A stretch of DNA of 15,297 bases from Phlegmacium glaucopus (GCA_015039465.1 MU130573.1:152940-168236); one strand, 5' to 3'; numbered from the stretch's first letter, positions 1 through 7,219 are shown. Notes: generated by a model not told the origin, from the letters alone. Program-made: numbers and translations.

Positions 1-660
1 GTCAAGCATTGCACCAAGCGACCTTCCTTCCGAGTATGGTAAGAATAAGAGAGACATGGCGATATTGGTTTGTGACCTCCTGTTTATCTTTGGCCGACCC
101 AGAATGCTTCTTGGGTGTTTGGCCAAAATGCAGCCCGATTGCTGCCTGGGTTTTGCGTGATCACTTCAGAATTGCTACCCAAATTCGAGGTTCCCGGGTC
201 ACTCCCCAGAATACATTCCAGTTGCACACTCGAAACAGAGAAAAGAAATCTGGTCAGCATTCCTGTCTCGCCGCAATGCATCATGACATACCAATTCCTG
301 CACCAGCGAGAAATATAGCACAGGTGAAGAATTTCATGGATCTAGTATAAACTTTGAAAAAGAGTCACTGCCAGGGTTTTGTTCAGGTGATCACCCAGAA
401 CACAATACTTATACATGTACGAAATCGGCTGGAAAACGATGACAGACCGACTGTTTAAGGTACTATAGCTGTTAGGTTTCTTCTGTCCATAGGCTTTATG
501 TATGGTTGGTTGGCTTGAATTGATTGTCATGTGGAATTCAATCGGTTATGGGCTCCAAGCCTCATTCGGCTGTTGGATTTACTTTGCATCAACCATATAT
601 TGATCGAATAAAGAGCTCGTAACGGGCGGAAGGCTCGTCAGACTTCTGATTTCCCACTCA
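1..660. other. No supported gene; weak direct repeat
   Basis: No open frame here has the composition of a real exon, and frames in all directions are short and overlapping. One imperfect direct repeat is visible: CTGCC(T/A)GGGTTTTG at 142-155 and 368-381, each followed within about 10 bases by GTGATCAC and CAGAA. It could be an old duplication or mobile-element residue, but the match is too short to classify. Confidence 0.4.
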
Positions 661-679
661 TTGCAAGAAATATTATATT

Positions 680-699
680 TGGGTCACTATGGTGACCCA
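680..699. repeat. 8-bp inverted repeat with TATG loop
   Basis: TGGGTCAC at 680-687 pairs with GTGACCCA at 692-699 around a four-base loop. It lies in a gene-free stretch 140 bases downstream of the stop of the minus-strand exon that ends at 842. It could be a dyad protein-binding site or chance; nothing else supports a function. Confidence 0.4.
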
Positions 700-841
700 T
701 GGCTATACTACAACAAAATGATTGGGCCACAAAAGCGGGTGACCCGTCCGCGACAGATGCATCAACAAAAAACTTCTCAATATGTAACGCGCCAAAAAAA
801 AAACCCCTGGGCAGCCAGCAAGCCGACAAAGCCACCCAACT

Positions 842-1285
842 CTATGACACCCCAACTTTACGACGCTTGCTCTCACCAGGAGTAACAATCGACCCTGACC
901 GCTTGTTGGACTTGGGAGATTCATCCACTTCAATGATGTCGGCATCCTGAGGGAACATGGGGATGCGAGTAGAGTCGGCTCTTGGGCTTGAGAGCTCCAG
1001 TGGGGGGAGCAACTTTGGTGTTGTGGGCCGGGGAATCGGGGAGGCCGGAGTTGGGGAGCCTGGAATTGGGAAGGCCGGAGTCGGGGCGGAGGGTTTGGCT
1101 ATAGAATCCTCATGTGGGAGCCCGACTACCTTGAGCAGGGCGTCGAGTTTTTCTCCGGTCTCACGCAACGCAACATGTCGGGATGTTTCCTCCACCTGTT
1201 CAAAGATGGCCCTCATAGCTGCCCCAATGTTCTCATCCCGTGTGTTTGTTGTCTCCCAGAGCAACTTAAGGCGGTTATCAAACCA
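842..1285 (-). CDS. Probable terminal exon, hypothetical protein
   Basis: I do not recognise the family. The minus-strand frame is open from 1285 to the TAG at 842-844, exactly 148 codons including the stop. The reading starts after an AG (1286-1287) preceded by a 25-base T tract on this strand, which could serve as the polypyrimidine tract of an upstream intron; reading the tract as codons would give an unlikely run of Phe. The first third is acidic and amphipathic (WFDNRLKLLWE, then AIFEQVEETSRHVALRETGEKLDALLKVVG), so helical. The middle is Pro/Ser/Thr rich (PTPAFPIPGSPTPASPIPRP). The C-terminus is basic (NKRSGS...ESKRRKVG) and could be a nuclear localisation signal. Composition favours a real disordered, possibly nuclear, protein tail. 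Upstream exons were not found and it may be a remnant. Confidence 0.5.
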   Translation of the reverse strand, partial: WFDNRLKLLWETTNTRDENIGAAMRAIFEQVEETSRHVALRETGEKLDALLKVVGLPHEDSIAKPSAPTPAFPIPGSPTPASPIPRPTTPKLLPPLELSSPRADSTRIPMFPQDADIIEVDESPKSNKRSGSIVTPGESKRRKVGVS

Positions 1286-1290
1286 CTCCC

Positions 1291-1315
1291 AAAAAAAAAA
1301 AAAAAAAAAAAAAAA
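1291..1315 (+). repeat. Homopolymer (A)25
   Basis: Twenty-five consecutive A on the plus strand, T on the coding strand of the neighbouring minus-strand exon, ending five bases from its putative acceptor AG. It could be a polypyrimidine tract, a slipped microsatellite, or the poly(A) tail of a retroposed sequence. Its true length may be uncertain in any assembly. Confidence 0.9.
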
Positions 1316-1320
1316 GGACA

Positions 1321-2057
1321 GGGACCTTGCGACGTCTACTGGCCGTTGGTCATAATCACTCACTCGGTAGGCCATGGTAACCTGGGGGCCCGTCGCTTAA
1401 GGACGACGGCCATATTAGCCGGTACGGTACACGGACCACGGGCCGTGTGAAACTTACTCATACGGTCGGTAGTCGGCAGGTCTAACCACCACGTAGTTTG
1501 GGCCACGACCCTCCTAGTCGGTACAGTAAACCGGAGAAGGACCGTGGGAACCTACTGGCCGTCAGTTTTTGGTGTTTATAGTCACGGCAACAATGGTCGG
1601 GACGGTCAACCGTGCCAATCTACTGACCGTCAGCCTGAATTATAGACGGCCACAGTACATACGGTATTACGTAACCCTTACGGCCTAAGAGAACCTTGCT
1701 GTCACGTACTGATAGGCTCGGACCTGGAATTATAACGAGGAGTGATTTAAGATCCCGGTAGTAGTGAAACCCGTGGACCACCGGGTATACCTACTGGCCG
1801 TAACCTTCTCGGTCCTAGGTACGGCCATAGTAGTCTATACGGCCATGGTGGTCCATATGGCCGAATACGACCATAATGGTCTGTACAGCCGTCTAGGGAC
1901 CGGGTTGCCGGTCACAGTCCTAGGTACGGCCATAGTAGTCTATACGGCCATAATGGTCTGTACAGCCGTCTAGGGACCGGGTTGAAGCTACTGACCGTCA
2001 GCTCGGATTACTGACCGTCAACCCGGCTTACTGGCCCTCAACCCGGATTACAGGTGG
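1321..2057 (+). repeat. CpG-rich repeat region with YTACTGRCCGTCA motif
   Basis: A 13-base motif close to (C/T)TACTG(G/A)CCGTCA recurs at about 1336, 1552, 1620, 1791, 1988, 2008 and 2028. The last three are spaced about 20 bases apart, and the final two are each followed by ACCCGG. Many variants of GGTACGG, GGCCATA and CCGTC lie between them. No open frame is convincing. CpG is frequent here, unlike the decayed blocks to the right. This looks like a degenerate minisatellite or the non-coding part of a mobile element; the class is unknown. Confidence 0.6.
1812..1984 (+). repeat. Tandem direct repeat (96 and 68 nt)
   Basis: Unit 1 (1812-1907) begins GTCCTAGGTACGGCCATAG and ends GTCTAGGGACCGGGTTG. 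Unit 2 (1917-1984) repeats both ends almost exactly but lacks about 28 internal bases (the GGTGGTCCATATGGCC segment). The offset is 105 bases at the left end and 77 at the right. The pattern fits a tandem duplication followed by an internal deletion or insertion. Confidence 0.85.
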
Positions 2058-2430
2058 TAACGACACGGTCCTGTGTAAACCTTACGGCCTTACCCGCATG
2101 TACCGACCTGTAAATGTTCCCTGTGTAAAAAGGAATAAGATTGAATCACATTGATTTACGATCGGACTGATAGAGAGACTCGTGGACTAGGTGACAACGG
2201 CCCCAGTCACCAGTTCCTCCAAAGTTACAATGCTTGAACCAGCATACGGCTTGGTTCACACATGAGACACTTCCGGACGTTCAACCGCTTCCGGAATATG
2301 TAGGAGAGCAGGCTGAAGTAAGAGAGGTCAAGACGGTATATATTGGCTACACGTCGTAGAAACATAGCAACCGGCTGACCGTACCACGCTAGCGCCGGCA
2401 TAGTACAGGCATTGGGATGAACAGCAGGCA
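2058..2430. other. No gene seen
   Basis: A 68-codon minus-strand frame (2225-2431) is open, but its composition is not distinctive and it shares no splice-consistent neighbours. I see no motif, repeat or RNA gene that I can support. Confidence 0.4.
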
Positions 2431-2442
2431 TTATGGCCCATT

Positions 2443-2590
2443 CCTGGAATTGGTATGGTACGACACAGTGTGTGTATTTCTATATATGGTAGGTGGTATT
2501 CCCAGATTTAGTGCATTCTGGGAACCTGCACCATCCGACACACTGTGTCCGTTCTGGGAATCATATGGTACGACACACTGTAGTGTCTCA
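2443..2590 (+). repeat. Short dispersed direct repeats
   Basis: TATGGTACGACACA(G/C)TGT occurs near 2453 and 2562, and a related CCGACACACTGTGT near 2535. TTCTGGGAA occurs near 2516 and 2551, the second just before the second TATGGTACGACACA copy. This points to a decayed local duplication with a period of roughly 110 bases. No coding potential is evident. Confidence 0.5.
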
Positions 2591-2604
2591 ACCTGGCTTA
2601 TGCC

Positions 2605-2835
2605 TCGTCGTCGTTCACTTGTTGTTGTTGTTGTTCACTTGTCATTGTTGTTGTTCGTTTGTCCATTGTTGTTCATTTGTCATTGTTCATCCATCATCAT
2701 TGTTGTTCGTTTGTCATTGTCGTCGTTCGTTTGTCATTGTTTGTCCATTGTCGTCGTCTGTTCATTTGTCGTCTGTGCGTGCGTGTGTCATCATACATTT
2801 GTTTGTTGTTTGTATGTCATTTTTTTTTGTCTAGC
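2605..2835 (+). repeat. TTG/TTTGTC-type microsatellite tract
   Basis: Degenerate tandem arrays of GTT, GTTCGTTTGTC, CATTGTT and CGTCGTC fill this stretch, which is almost devoid of A on the plus strand apart from CAT and CCA steps. A 175-codon frame is open across it only because the repeats avoid stops. Its Val/Leu/Cys-rich translation is low complexity and I do not regard it as a gene. Confidence 0.8.
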
Positions 2836-2860
2836 CGTAGTTACCGTCGTCAGTTATAAT

Positions 2861-3116
2861 AAAAAAATACCCCCCAATGAGGGGGGTTTTACATTCGTCC
2901 GTCGGTCATCATCATTTGCTGTGTTGTCGAGTCATCGCCAATGAGAATTAAAAAAACCCCCCCTAGTGAAGGGGGGGTGGTGTGCAGTGGTGGAGGTGTG
3001 TTGTGGTGGTGGTTTGGTCGATGTAGTCGTCGTATGCTGTAGTTCATCGTTAGTAGTGAAATTAAATGAATAAAAAATAAAAAATAAAAACCAAAACCCC
3101 CCTAGCGAGGGGGGTT
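2861..3116. repeat. Three C6-7/G6-7 hairpins with A-tract flanks
   Basis: Hairpin 1 pairs CCCCCC (2870-2875) with GGGGGG (2881-2886) around AATGA. Hairpin 2 pairs seven C (2957-2963) with seven G (2971-2977) around TAGTGAA. Hairpin 3 pairs AACCCCCCT (3095-3103) with AGGGGGGTT (3108-3116) around AGCG. Each has an A run on its left. The loops are variants of one another (AATGA, TAGTGAA, TAGCGA), so these are copies of one element, 87-140 bases apart. They resemble intrinsic bacterial terminators only superficially. A small foldback or MITE-like repeat is more likely. Confidence 0.85.
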
Positions 3117-3123
3117 ACCAGCC

Positions 3124-3300
3124 ATGTTTGTTGTTGTTGTTGTTGTTGGTGGTTGTTGGTGGTTGTGGTCTGTTGTCATCGTTGGTGGTTGTGGTTGGTG
3201 GTTATGGTTCGTTGTTGTTGTCATGGTTCACTGTCGCCGTCCATCCTCTTGGTTTGCTGTTGTGGTGGTGATTGTGAGAGGTGGTGGTTGTGAGACGACG
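3124..3300 (+). repeat. (TTG)n and G/T-rich simple sequence
   Basis: Starts with about six GTT units and continues as TTGGTGGTTGTGG-like repeats. With the tract at 2605-2835 it makes a region of roughly 700 bases in which the plus strand is strongly enriched in G+T. The 79-codon open frame is Val/Trp/Gly low complexity and not credible as a protein. Confidence 0.8.
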
Positions 3301-3318
3301 TACTGTTGTTTGTTGATT

Positions 3319-3357
3319 TGTGAGATGTGTCACATGTGGTCACGTGACCACCTCACA
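3319..3357. promoter_or_regulatory. Nested palindrome centred on TCACGTGA
   Basis: GTGGTCACGTGACCAC at 3336-3351 is a perfect 16-base palindrome containing CACGTG, the core bound by bHLH factors. It is enclosed by TGTGAG (3320-3325) and CTCACA (3352-3357), which are also complementary. No start codon of a credible gene lies close by, so a regulatory role is only a possibility. It could equally be a structural end of the simple-sequence region. Confidence 0.4.
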
Positions 3358-3420
3358 GCCTAAACAAAATACATTATTGTGATGGTAGATATTGCCAGTT
3401 TTATTATATAACTTAAATTT

Positions 3421-3700
3421 ATTTCTGTGTTACTTCGGAATTGTGGATTCTGATGGGATCAGAGTTGGAATCTGCTCGGAATCCACTTGGAATCCACTTG
3501 AAATTGAGTTGGAATTCTCAATTCGGACTCGGAGTCTGAGCAGATTCTGAGTAATTTACTCAGAATACATTCCGACCAAAGTCATGAAATTGAGGGGGTT
3601 ACCTGCCAGAAAATATTCCCCTCAGAGTCCGAGTTTGCTCCTCGGAATGCTTGGAATCCATTCAGATCCAATTCGGATTCCGAGCGGAAACCGTGGGGCA
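3421..3700. repeat. Cluster of GGAATCC-type inverted repeats
   Basis: GGAATCCACTT occurs twice in tandem near 3479. GAATCTGCTC near 3468 is complementary to GAGCAGATTC near 3538, enclosing AATTGAG/CTCAATT. ATTCTGAGTAA (3544-3554) and TTACTCAGAAT (3556-3566) form a perfect palindrome with a one-base loop. To the right, CGGAATGCTTGGAATCC and GGATTCCGAG give further inverted units. No gene is supported; overlapping frames are by-products. A foldback element or MITE is plausible. Confidence 0.65.
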
Positions 3701-3712
3701 CTGTAAAGACCT

Positions 3713-5139
3713 CGCTAATTTGTTTGCTCTGTAAGCCAACCTTTCCTGAACTACTAAATGCCCATGAGGGGATCCTGCCAGGCACTGCTCCCAGCATTCC
3801 ATACAGTGTCAGATATGCCGCTGCCCTCAAAGCTGCCAAGGATCATCTGGGCCATATTGAATACCTTGAAGACCAGGCATTCGTGACAGGTTGTACCCTC
3901 CAGAAGATTGAGAGTAACATTGAAAGGTGGTTGATGAGCTGGGACCAGTAAATACTTTGTGTATCTTCATTACTTTCTTTGATACTTCAAATCTGTCTCT
4001 CCCTCAACAGCTCATTGAGGCCTGGATGGATCGGGCAGTCAACAAGGCATACAATTTTGAATTTCAGATGTAAAGGACAAAAAACTACAAAAAAAAGAAA
4101 GGAAGAAGGTTCCAGTGGGCGTAGTCATCATAAAGGGTGGGGGAGAAGCTTTTGGTAGTCGGCTTCCTGGAACCAACCCCTGCTTGGGAGACCAAGTCGA
4201 TTCAACACATTGTCACGCATGTAGAAAGAAATGGCTGCCCAATTGCCTTCACAAATGGCACCATGCTGGAAGATCTTTGATGACACCCCAATGATTGTCC
4301 CTGGGTTATATTTGAAGGTGTAGCCAATGGCAGGCACATTGTATTGGCCGTTATCATATTCACCCAATGCCAACATTAAGTCCATCCACTCAACCCGTCC
4401 ACCTGTATCACAGTGTAATGGTGTCACCCAATTGCTGATGACCGAGAGGGCTGAAAATGGCATCTGCCAAATGTCCAAAACTTCACAAAGTCTGGTTGGG
4501 TTGTTGCACACCTTGGGTCCGACTGTAAGGCTCATAGAGCCTTCACTCCGAGGTCAAAGAGTTCCGGTTGGACAATGCTAAGAATGCCTCCCATTAAGGC
4601 AAACAGCAAATGGCTTTTAATCAACCAGTTGCATGTCGGGCTGTCTTTTATGAGATCAACCGATACCTTCAGCTTGTGTTCCTCGGACTGCCCTACCAAT
4701 CAGTTTAATTAAGACTCCAATGGGCACCTACATACCTCATGGCCCTGCTCAAACCAAGCAGGAGATATATTCATGTTTCCAGCTTTCAAACCGCCTTCAA
4801 CTGGCCGGTAGTACTCTGGTGATGTTCGCCAATTACCCGACGGCTTATTGTCAAGCTTTAACGCCCAGTTCAGCATGTTAAGGTCCCTAAACATCAACTC
4901 CTATCTTCACATCAAAGTCTGTCCATTGTGAAACTTGAAAGCTCACTGGTACCTGACGTTCAGGTTGTAAAATATTTGGCAAGTACCACAGCAGCATCCA
5001 GCCATGACAATTGGTGATGGTGCACAGTGCGATCTGGAGGTGATGGGTTGTTTTCAATGGCTTGAACAATCTTCACAGTACTTCTTCATGATTGGTAGTG
5101 ATCCCAGTGTATTTCACCCCAACATGATCAGCATATCGC
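3713..5139 (+). repeat. Duplicated block, copy A
   Basis: Nearly collinear with 5350-6772. The match begins at GCTAATT and ends at GCATATCGC, after which A continues TGTCGCGCACC while B switches to the sequence that begins copy C. Differences are mostly TG/CG or CA/CG transitions, with a few small indels (for example three bases lost in B near 5580 and one base lost in A near 4513). It contains the convergent ends of two decayed genes, annotated separately. Confidence 0.9.
3719..4073 (+). pseudogene. 3' end of an unrecognised gene, copy A
   Basis: Two exons seem present. The first is open from about 3719 (through CKPTFPELLNAHEG... to NIERWLMSWDQ) and closes at TAA 3952-3954. A likely intron follows, GTAAAT...CTCAACAG, ending at about 4010. 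The next exon reads LIEAWMDRAVNKAYNFEFQM and stops at TAA 4071-4073. With the visible GTAAAT donor the phase does not lead into that exon, so either one base was lost at the donor in both copies or the join differs. The protein tail is helical, acidic and aromatic, and I do not recognise it. It converges on the TET/JBP-like gene, whose stop is about 50 bases further right. A transposase or accessory gene of the same element is possible but not shown. Confidence 0.45.
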
Positions 5140-5312
5140 TGTCGCGCACCAATACTGATTGGTAGCGTGAGAAGAAAGCTTAAAAGTCGGTCATCTCCAC
5201 CCAATCCACCAAAAGTGCTAATCGGGCCACGTCCTGGTGCAGAAAAGCAGGAGCTGGGAGTGAATTTCCGCCGACTGGGTGATAGCCGTGAGGTGGATCC
5301 CACCAATTTCAA
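4125..5312 (-). pseudogene. TET/JBP-type 2OG-Fe(II) dioxygenase, decayed copy A
   Basis: Three exons on the minus strand: about 5312-4953, 4900-4736 and 4687-4125, with introns of 52 and 48 nt (GTACCA...ATAG, GTATGT...GCAG). Exon 1 contains WMLLWYLPNILQPERQ and exon 2 SGNWRTSPEYY and NISPAWFEQGHE. Exon 3 contains the double-stranded beta-helix: TPLHCDTGG (iron-binding His and Asp, His codon 4413-4415), YTFKYNPGT, then QHGAICEGNW with the distal His (4263-4265). Family members oxidise 5-methylcytosine (TET) or thymine (JBP). Copy B has Arg where A has Trp (4239-4241), the expected 2-oxoglutarate-binding position. A also has TGA at 5073-5075 and 4532-4534, a one-base deletion near 4513, and a TGA one codon before the native stop. 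The N-terminus above 5312 was not found. Recognition is by motif memory, without a search. Confidence 0.72.
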
Positions 5313-5349
5313 GGTATATAAATCTCTCGGGGTTCACCAGACTTTCTGG
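5140..5349. other. Spacer between copies A and B
   Basis: This stretch is absent from the B-C junction. On the minus strand it continues exon 1 of the copy A dioxygenase (SAPGRGPISTFGGLGGDD...ISIGARQRYADHVG), so part of it is coding there. On the plus strand a frame of similar length (DSREVDPTNFKVYKSLGVHQTFW) is also open, and a TATATAAA lies at about 5313. Which strand is functional cannot be settled from this window. Confidence 0.4.
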
Positions 5350-5355
5350 GCTAAT

Positions 5356-5706
5356 TCATTTGCTCTGTAAGCCAACCTTTCCTGAACTACTAAATGCCCA
5401 TGAGGGGATCCGGCCAGGCACTGCTCCCAGCATTCCATACGGTGTCGGATATGCCGCTGCCCTCAAAGCTGCCGAGGATCATCTGGGCCATATTGAATAC
5501 CTTGAAGACCAGGCATTCGTGACAGGTTGTACCCTCCAGAAGATTGAGAATAACATTGAAAGGTGGTTGACAAGCTGGGAGTAAATACTTTGTGTATCTT
5601 CATTACTTTCTTTGATACTTCAAATCCGTCTCTCCCTCAACAGCTCATTGAGGCCTGGATGGATCGGGCAGTCAACGAGGCATACAATTTTGACTTTCAG
5701 ATGTAA
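5356..5706 (+). pseudogene. 3' end of an unrecognised gene, copy B
   Basis: Counterpart of 3719-4073. The first exon (CKPTFPELLNAHEGIRPG...NNIERWLTSWE) runs to TAA 5582-5584. GTAAAT begins a probable intron ending CTCAACAG at about 5642, and the last exon (LIEAWMDRAVNEAYNFDFQM) stops at TAA 5704-5706. Three bases present in A just before the donor are missing. Upstream the frame stays open to 5279 (IPPISRYINLSGFTRLSG), but that part has no counterpart in A and may be junction sequence. Codon-preserving differences between the copies (K/E, E/D, L/L) suggest that it was a real protein. The family is not recognised. Confidence 0.45.
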
Positions 5707-5756
5707 GGGACAAAAAACTACAAAAAAAGAAAGGAAGAAGGTTCCGGTGGGCGTAG

Positions 5757-6772
5757 TCATTGTAAAGGGTGGGGGAGAAGCTTTCGGTAGTCGGCTTCGT
5801 GGAACCAACCCCCGCTTGGGAGACCAAGTCGATTCAACACGTTGTCACGCATGTAGAAAGAAATGGCTGCCCGATTGCCTTCACAAATGGCACCATGCCG
5901 GAAGATCTTTGACGACACCCCAACAATTGTCCCTGGGTTATATTTGAAGGTGTAGCCAATGGCAGGCACATTGTATCAGCCGTTATCATATTCACCCAAT
6001 GCCAACATTAAGTCCATCCACTCGACCCGTCCACCTGTATCACAGTGTAATGGTGTCACCCGATTACTGATGACCGAGAGGGCCGAAAATGGCATCTGCC
6101 AAATGTCCAAAACCTCACAAAGTCTGGTCGGGTTGTCGCACACCTGTGGGTCCGACTGTAAGGCTTGTAGAGCCTTCACTCCGAGGTCAAAGAGTTCCGG
6201 TTGGACAATGCTGAGAATGCCTCCCATTAAGGCAAACAGCAAATGGCTTTTAATCAACCAGTCGCATGTCGGGCTGTCTTTTATGAGATCAACCGATACC
6301 TTCAGCTTGTGTTCCTCGGACTGCCCTACCAATCAGTTTAATTAAGACTCCAATGGGTGCCTCCATACCTCGTGGCCCTGCTCAAACCAAGCAGGAGATA
6401 TATTCATGCTTCCAGCTTTCAAACCGCCTTCAACCGGCCAGTAGTACTCTGGTGATGTTCGCCAATTACCCGACGGCTTATTGTCAAGCTTTAACGCCCG
6501 GTTCAACATGTTAAGGTCCCTAAACATCAACTCCTATCTTCACATCAAAGTCTGTCCATTGTGAAACTTGAAAGCTCACTGGTACCTGACGTTCAGGTCG
6601 TAAAATATTTGGCAAGTACCACAGCAGCATCCGGCTGTGACGATCGGTGATGGTGCATGGTGTGATCTGGAGGTGATGGGTTGTTTTCAATGGCTTGAAC
6701 GATCTTTGCAGTACTTCTTCATGATCGGTAGTGATCCCAGTGTATTTCACCCCAACATGATCAGCATATCGC
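5757..6772 (-). pseudogene. TET/JBP-type 2OG-Fe(II) dioxygenase, decayed copy B
   Basis: Exons at about 6772-6586, 6533-6369 (55 codons, phase 0 at both ends) and 6320-5757, with introns of 52 nt (6534-6585) and 48 nt (6321-6368). The iron site TPLHCDTGG (His 6045-6047, Asp 6039-6041), the distal His (5895-5897) in FRHGAICEGNR and the following Arg (5871-5873) are all kept, so the catalytic residues look intact. One in-frame TGA at 5976-5978 splits the catalytic domain where A has CAA. Exon 1 is cut off at 6772, where the sequence changes into copy C, so the upstream coding part seen in A is missing. The native stop is probably TGA 5757-5759. The gene is inactive unless the stop is read through. 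The call rests on the conserved HxD...H...R order and the flanking YMRDNV motif. Confidence 0.74.
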
Positions 6773-6794
6773 CTAACATCCCAGTTGGTTGAAA

Positions 6795-7187
6795 CTAATC
6801 AAAATGAATCAAAAGCATCACGGTGAAATGCGAGCAGATAAAACCTTGGTTGTGGAAGGCACGCGCTAAGACATCCAACACCAGATCGACGTCCAACGCA
6901 AATTCAACTGACCACCCATGCGGGTGTTGGATCTCCAGATCAGGCTGTTCCATCCCGAGGGTGCTGAGCAATACACTTGGAAACTTCGTTTGCATATAGG
7001 TTGCTACCATGCAGGTCTCTTGAAGCACTGGGACGTCAGACATGGTGGTAAGGTAATTGAATGACAAATCATTTTTTGTGCGATTCCAAAAGCACGTCGG
7101 TGATATTGGATCCAATTCTACCTGGATTCGGCACAAATCACCTCCGTGTGGAATCTGGGCATCTTGCAGCAATATAACCGGTCTCAA
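6795..7187 (-). pseudogene. Unrecognised ORF, copy C distal part
   Basis: A 130-codon minus-strand frame. Recognisable segments are QDAQIPHGGDLCRIQVELDP, FNYLTTMSDVPVLQETCMV, TKFPSVLLSTL, HPHGWSVEFALDVDLVLDV and FHNQGFICSHFTVMLLIHF. It has a mixed alpha/beta composition with no low complexity, and the same segments are kept in D despite deletions, which supports former coding. I cannot name the family. It reads in the same direction as the dioxygenase immediately downstream, but the junction between them is a rearrangement, so they need not have been one gene. Confidence 0.45.
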
Positions 7188-7219
7188 CAGACCTACAATG
7201 TTTAATTAGCCCACACCTA

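Larger units (their letters stand above)
5350..6772 (+). repeat. Duplicated block, copy B
   Basis: Second copy of the 3713-5139 block, in the same orientation, starting 1637 bases further on. It ends at GCATATCGC, where it runs directly into copy C. Coordinates of equivalent codons in the dioxygenase differ by 1632 bases over most of the catalytic exon. It keeps more CpG than A at some sites and less at others, so neither copy is simply the parent of the other. Confidence 0.9.

Noticed and set aside
957..1355. Plus-strand 132-codon Gly/Ser-rich frame
   Set aside because: It is antisense to the more protein-like minus-strand exon 842-1285 and reads the A tract as poly-Lys.
2417..2944. 175-codon open frame
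   Set aside because: It spans TTG/GTC simple-sequence repeats, and its Val/Cys/Leu runs are what such repeats give in every frame.
2861..3116. C/G hairpins as intrinsic transcription terminators
   Set aside because: The setting is eukaryotic with introns, the A/T tracts lie on the wrong side or on both sides, and no gene ends next to them.
3582..3839. Minus-strand 85-codon frame
   Set aside because: Antisense to the plus-strand remnant and to the GGAATCC repeats, and not kept in copy B.
5612..5947. Plus-strand 111-codon frame with a Lys-rich stretch
   Set aside because: Antisense to the dioxygenase catalytic exon beyond 5757, and its composition follows the A-rich intergenic stretch.
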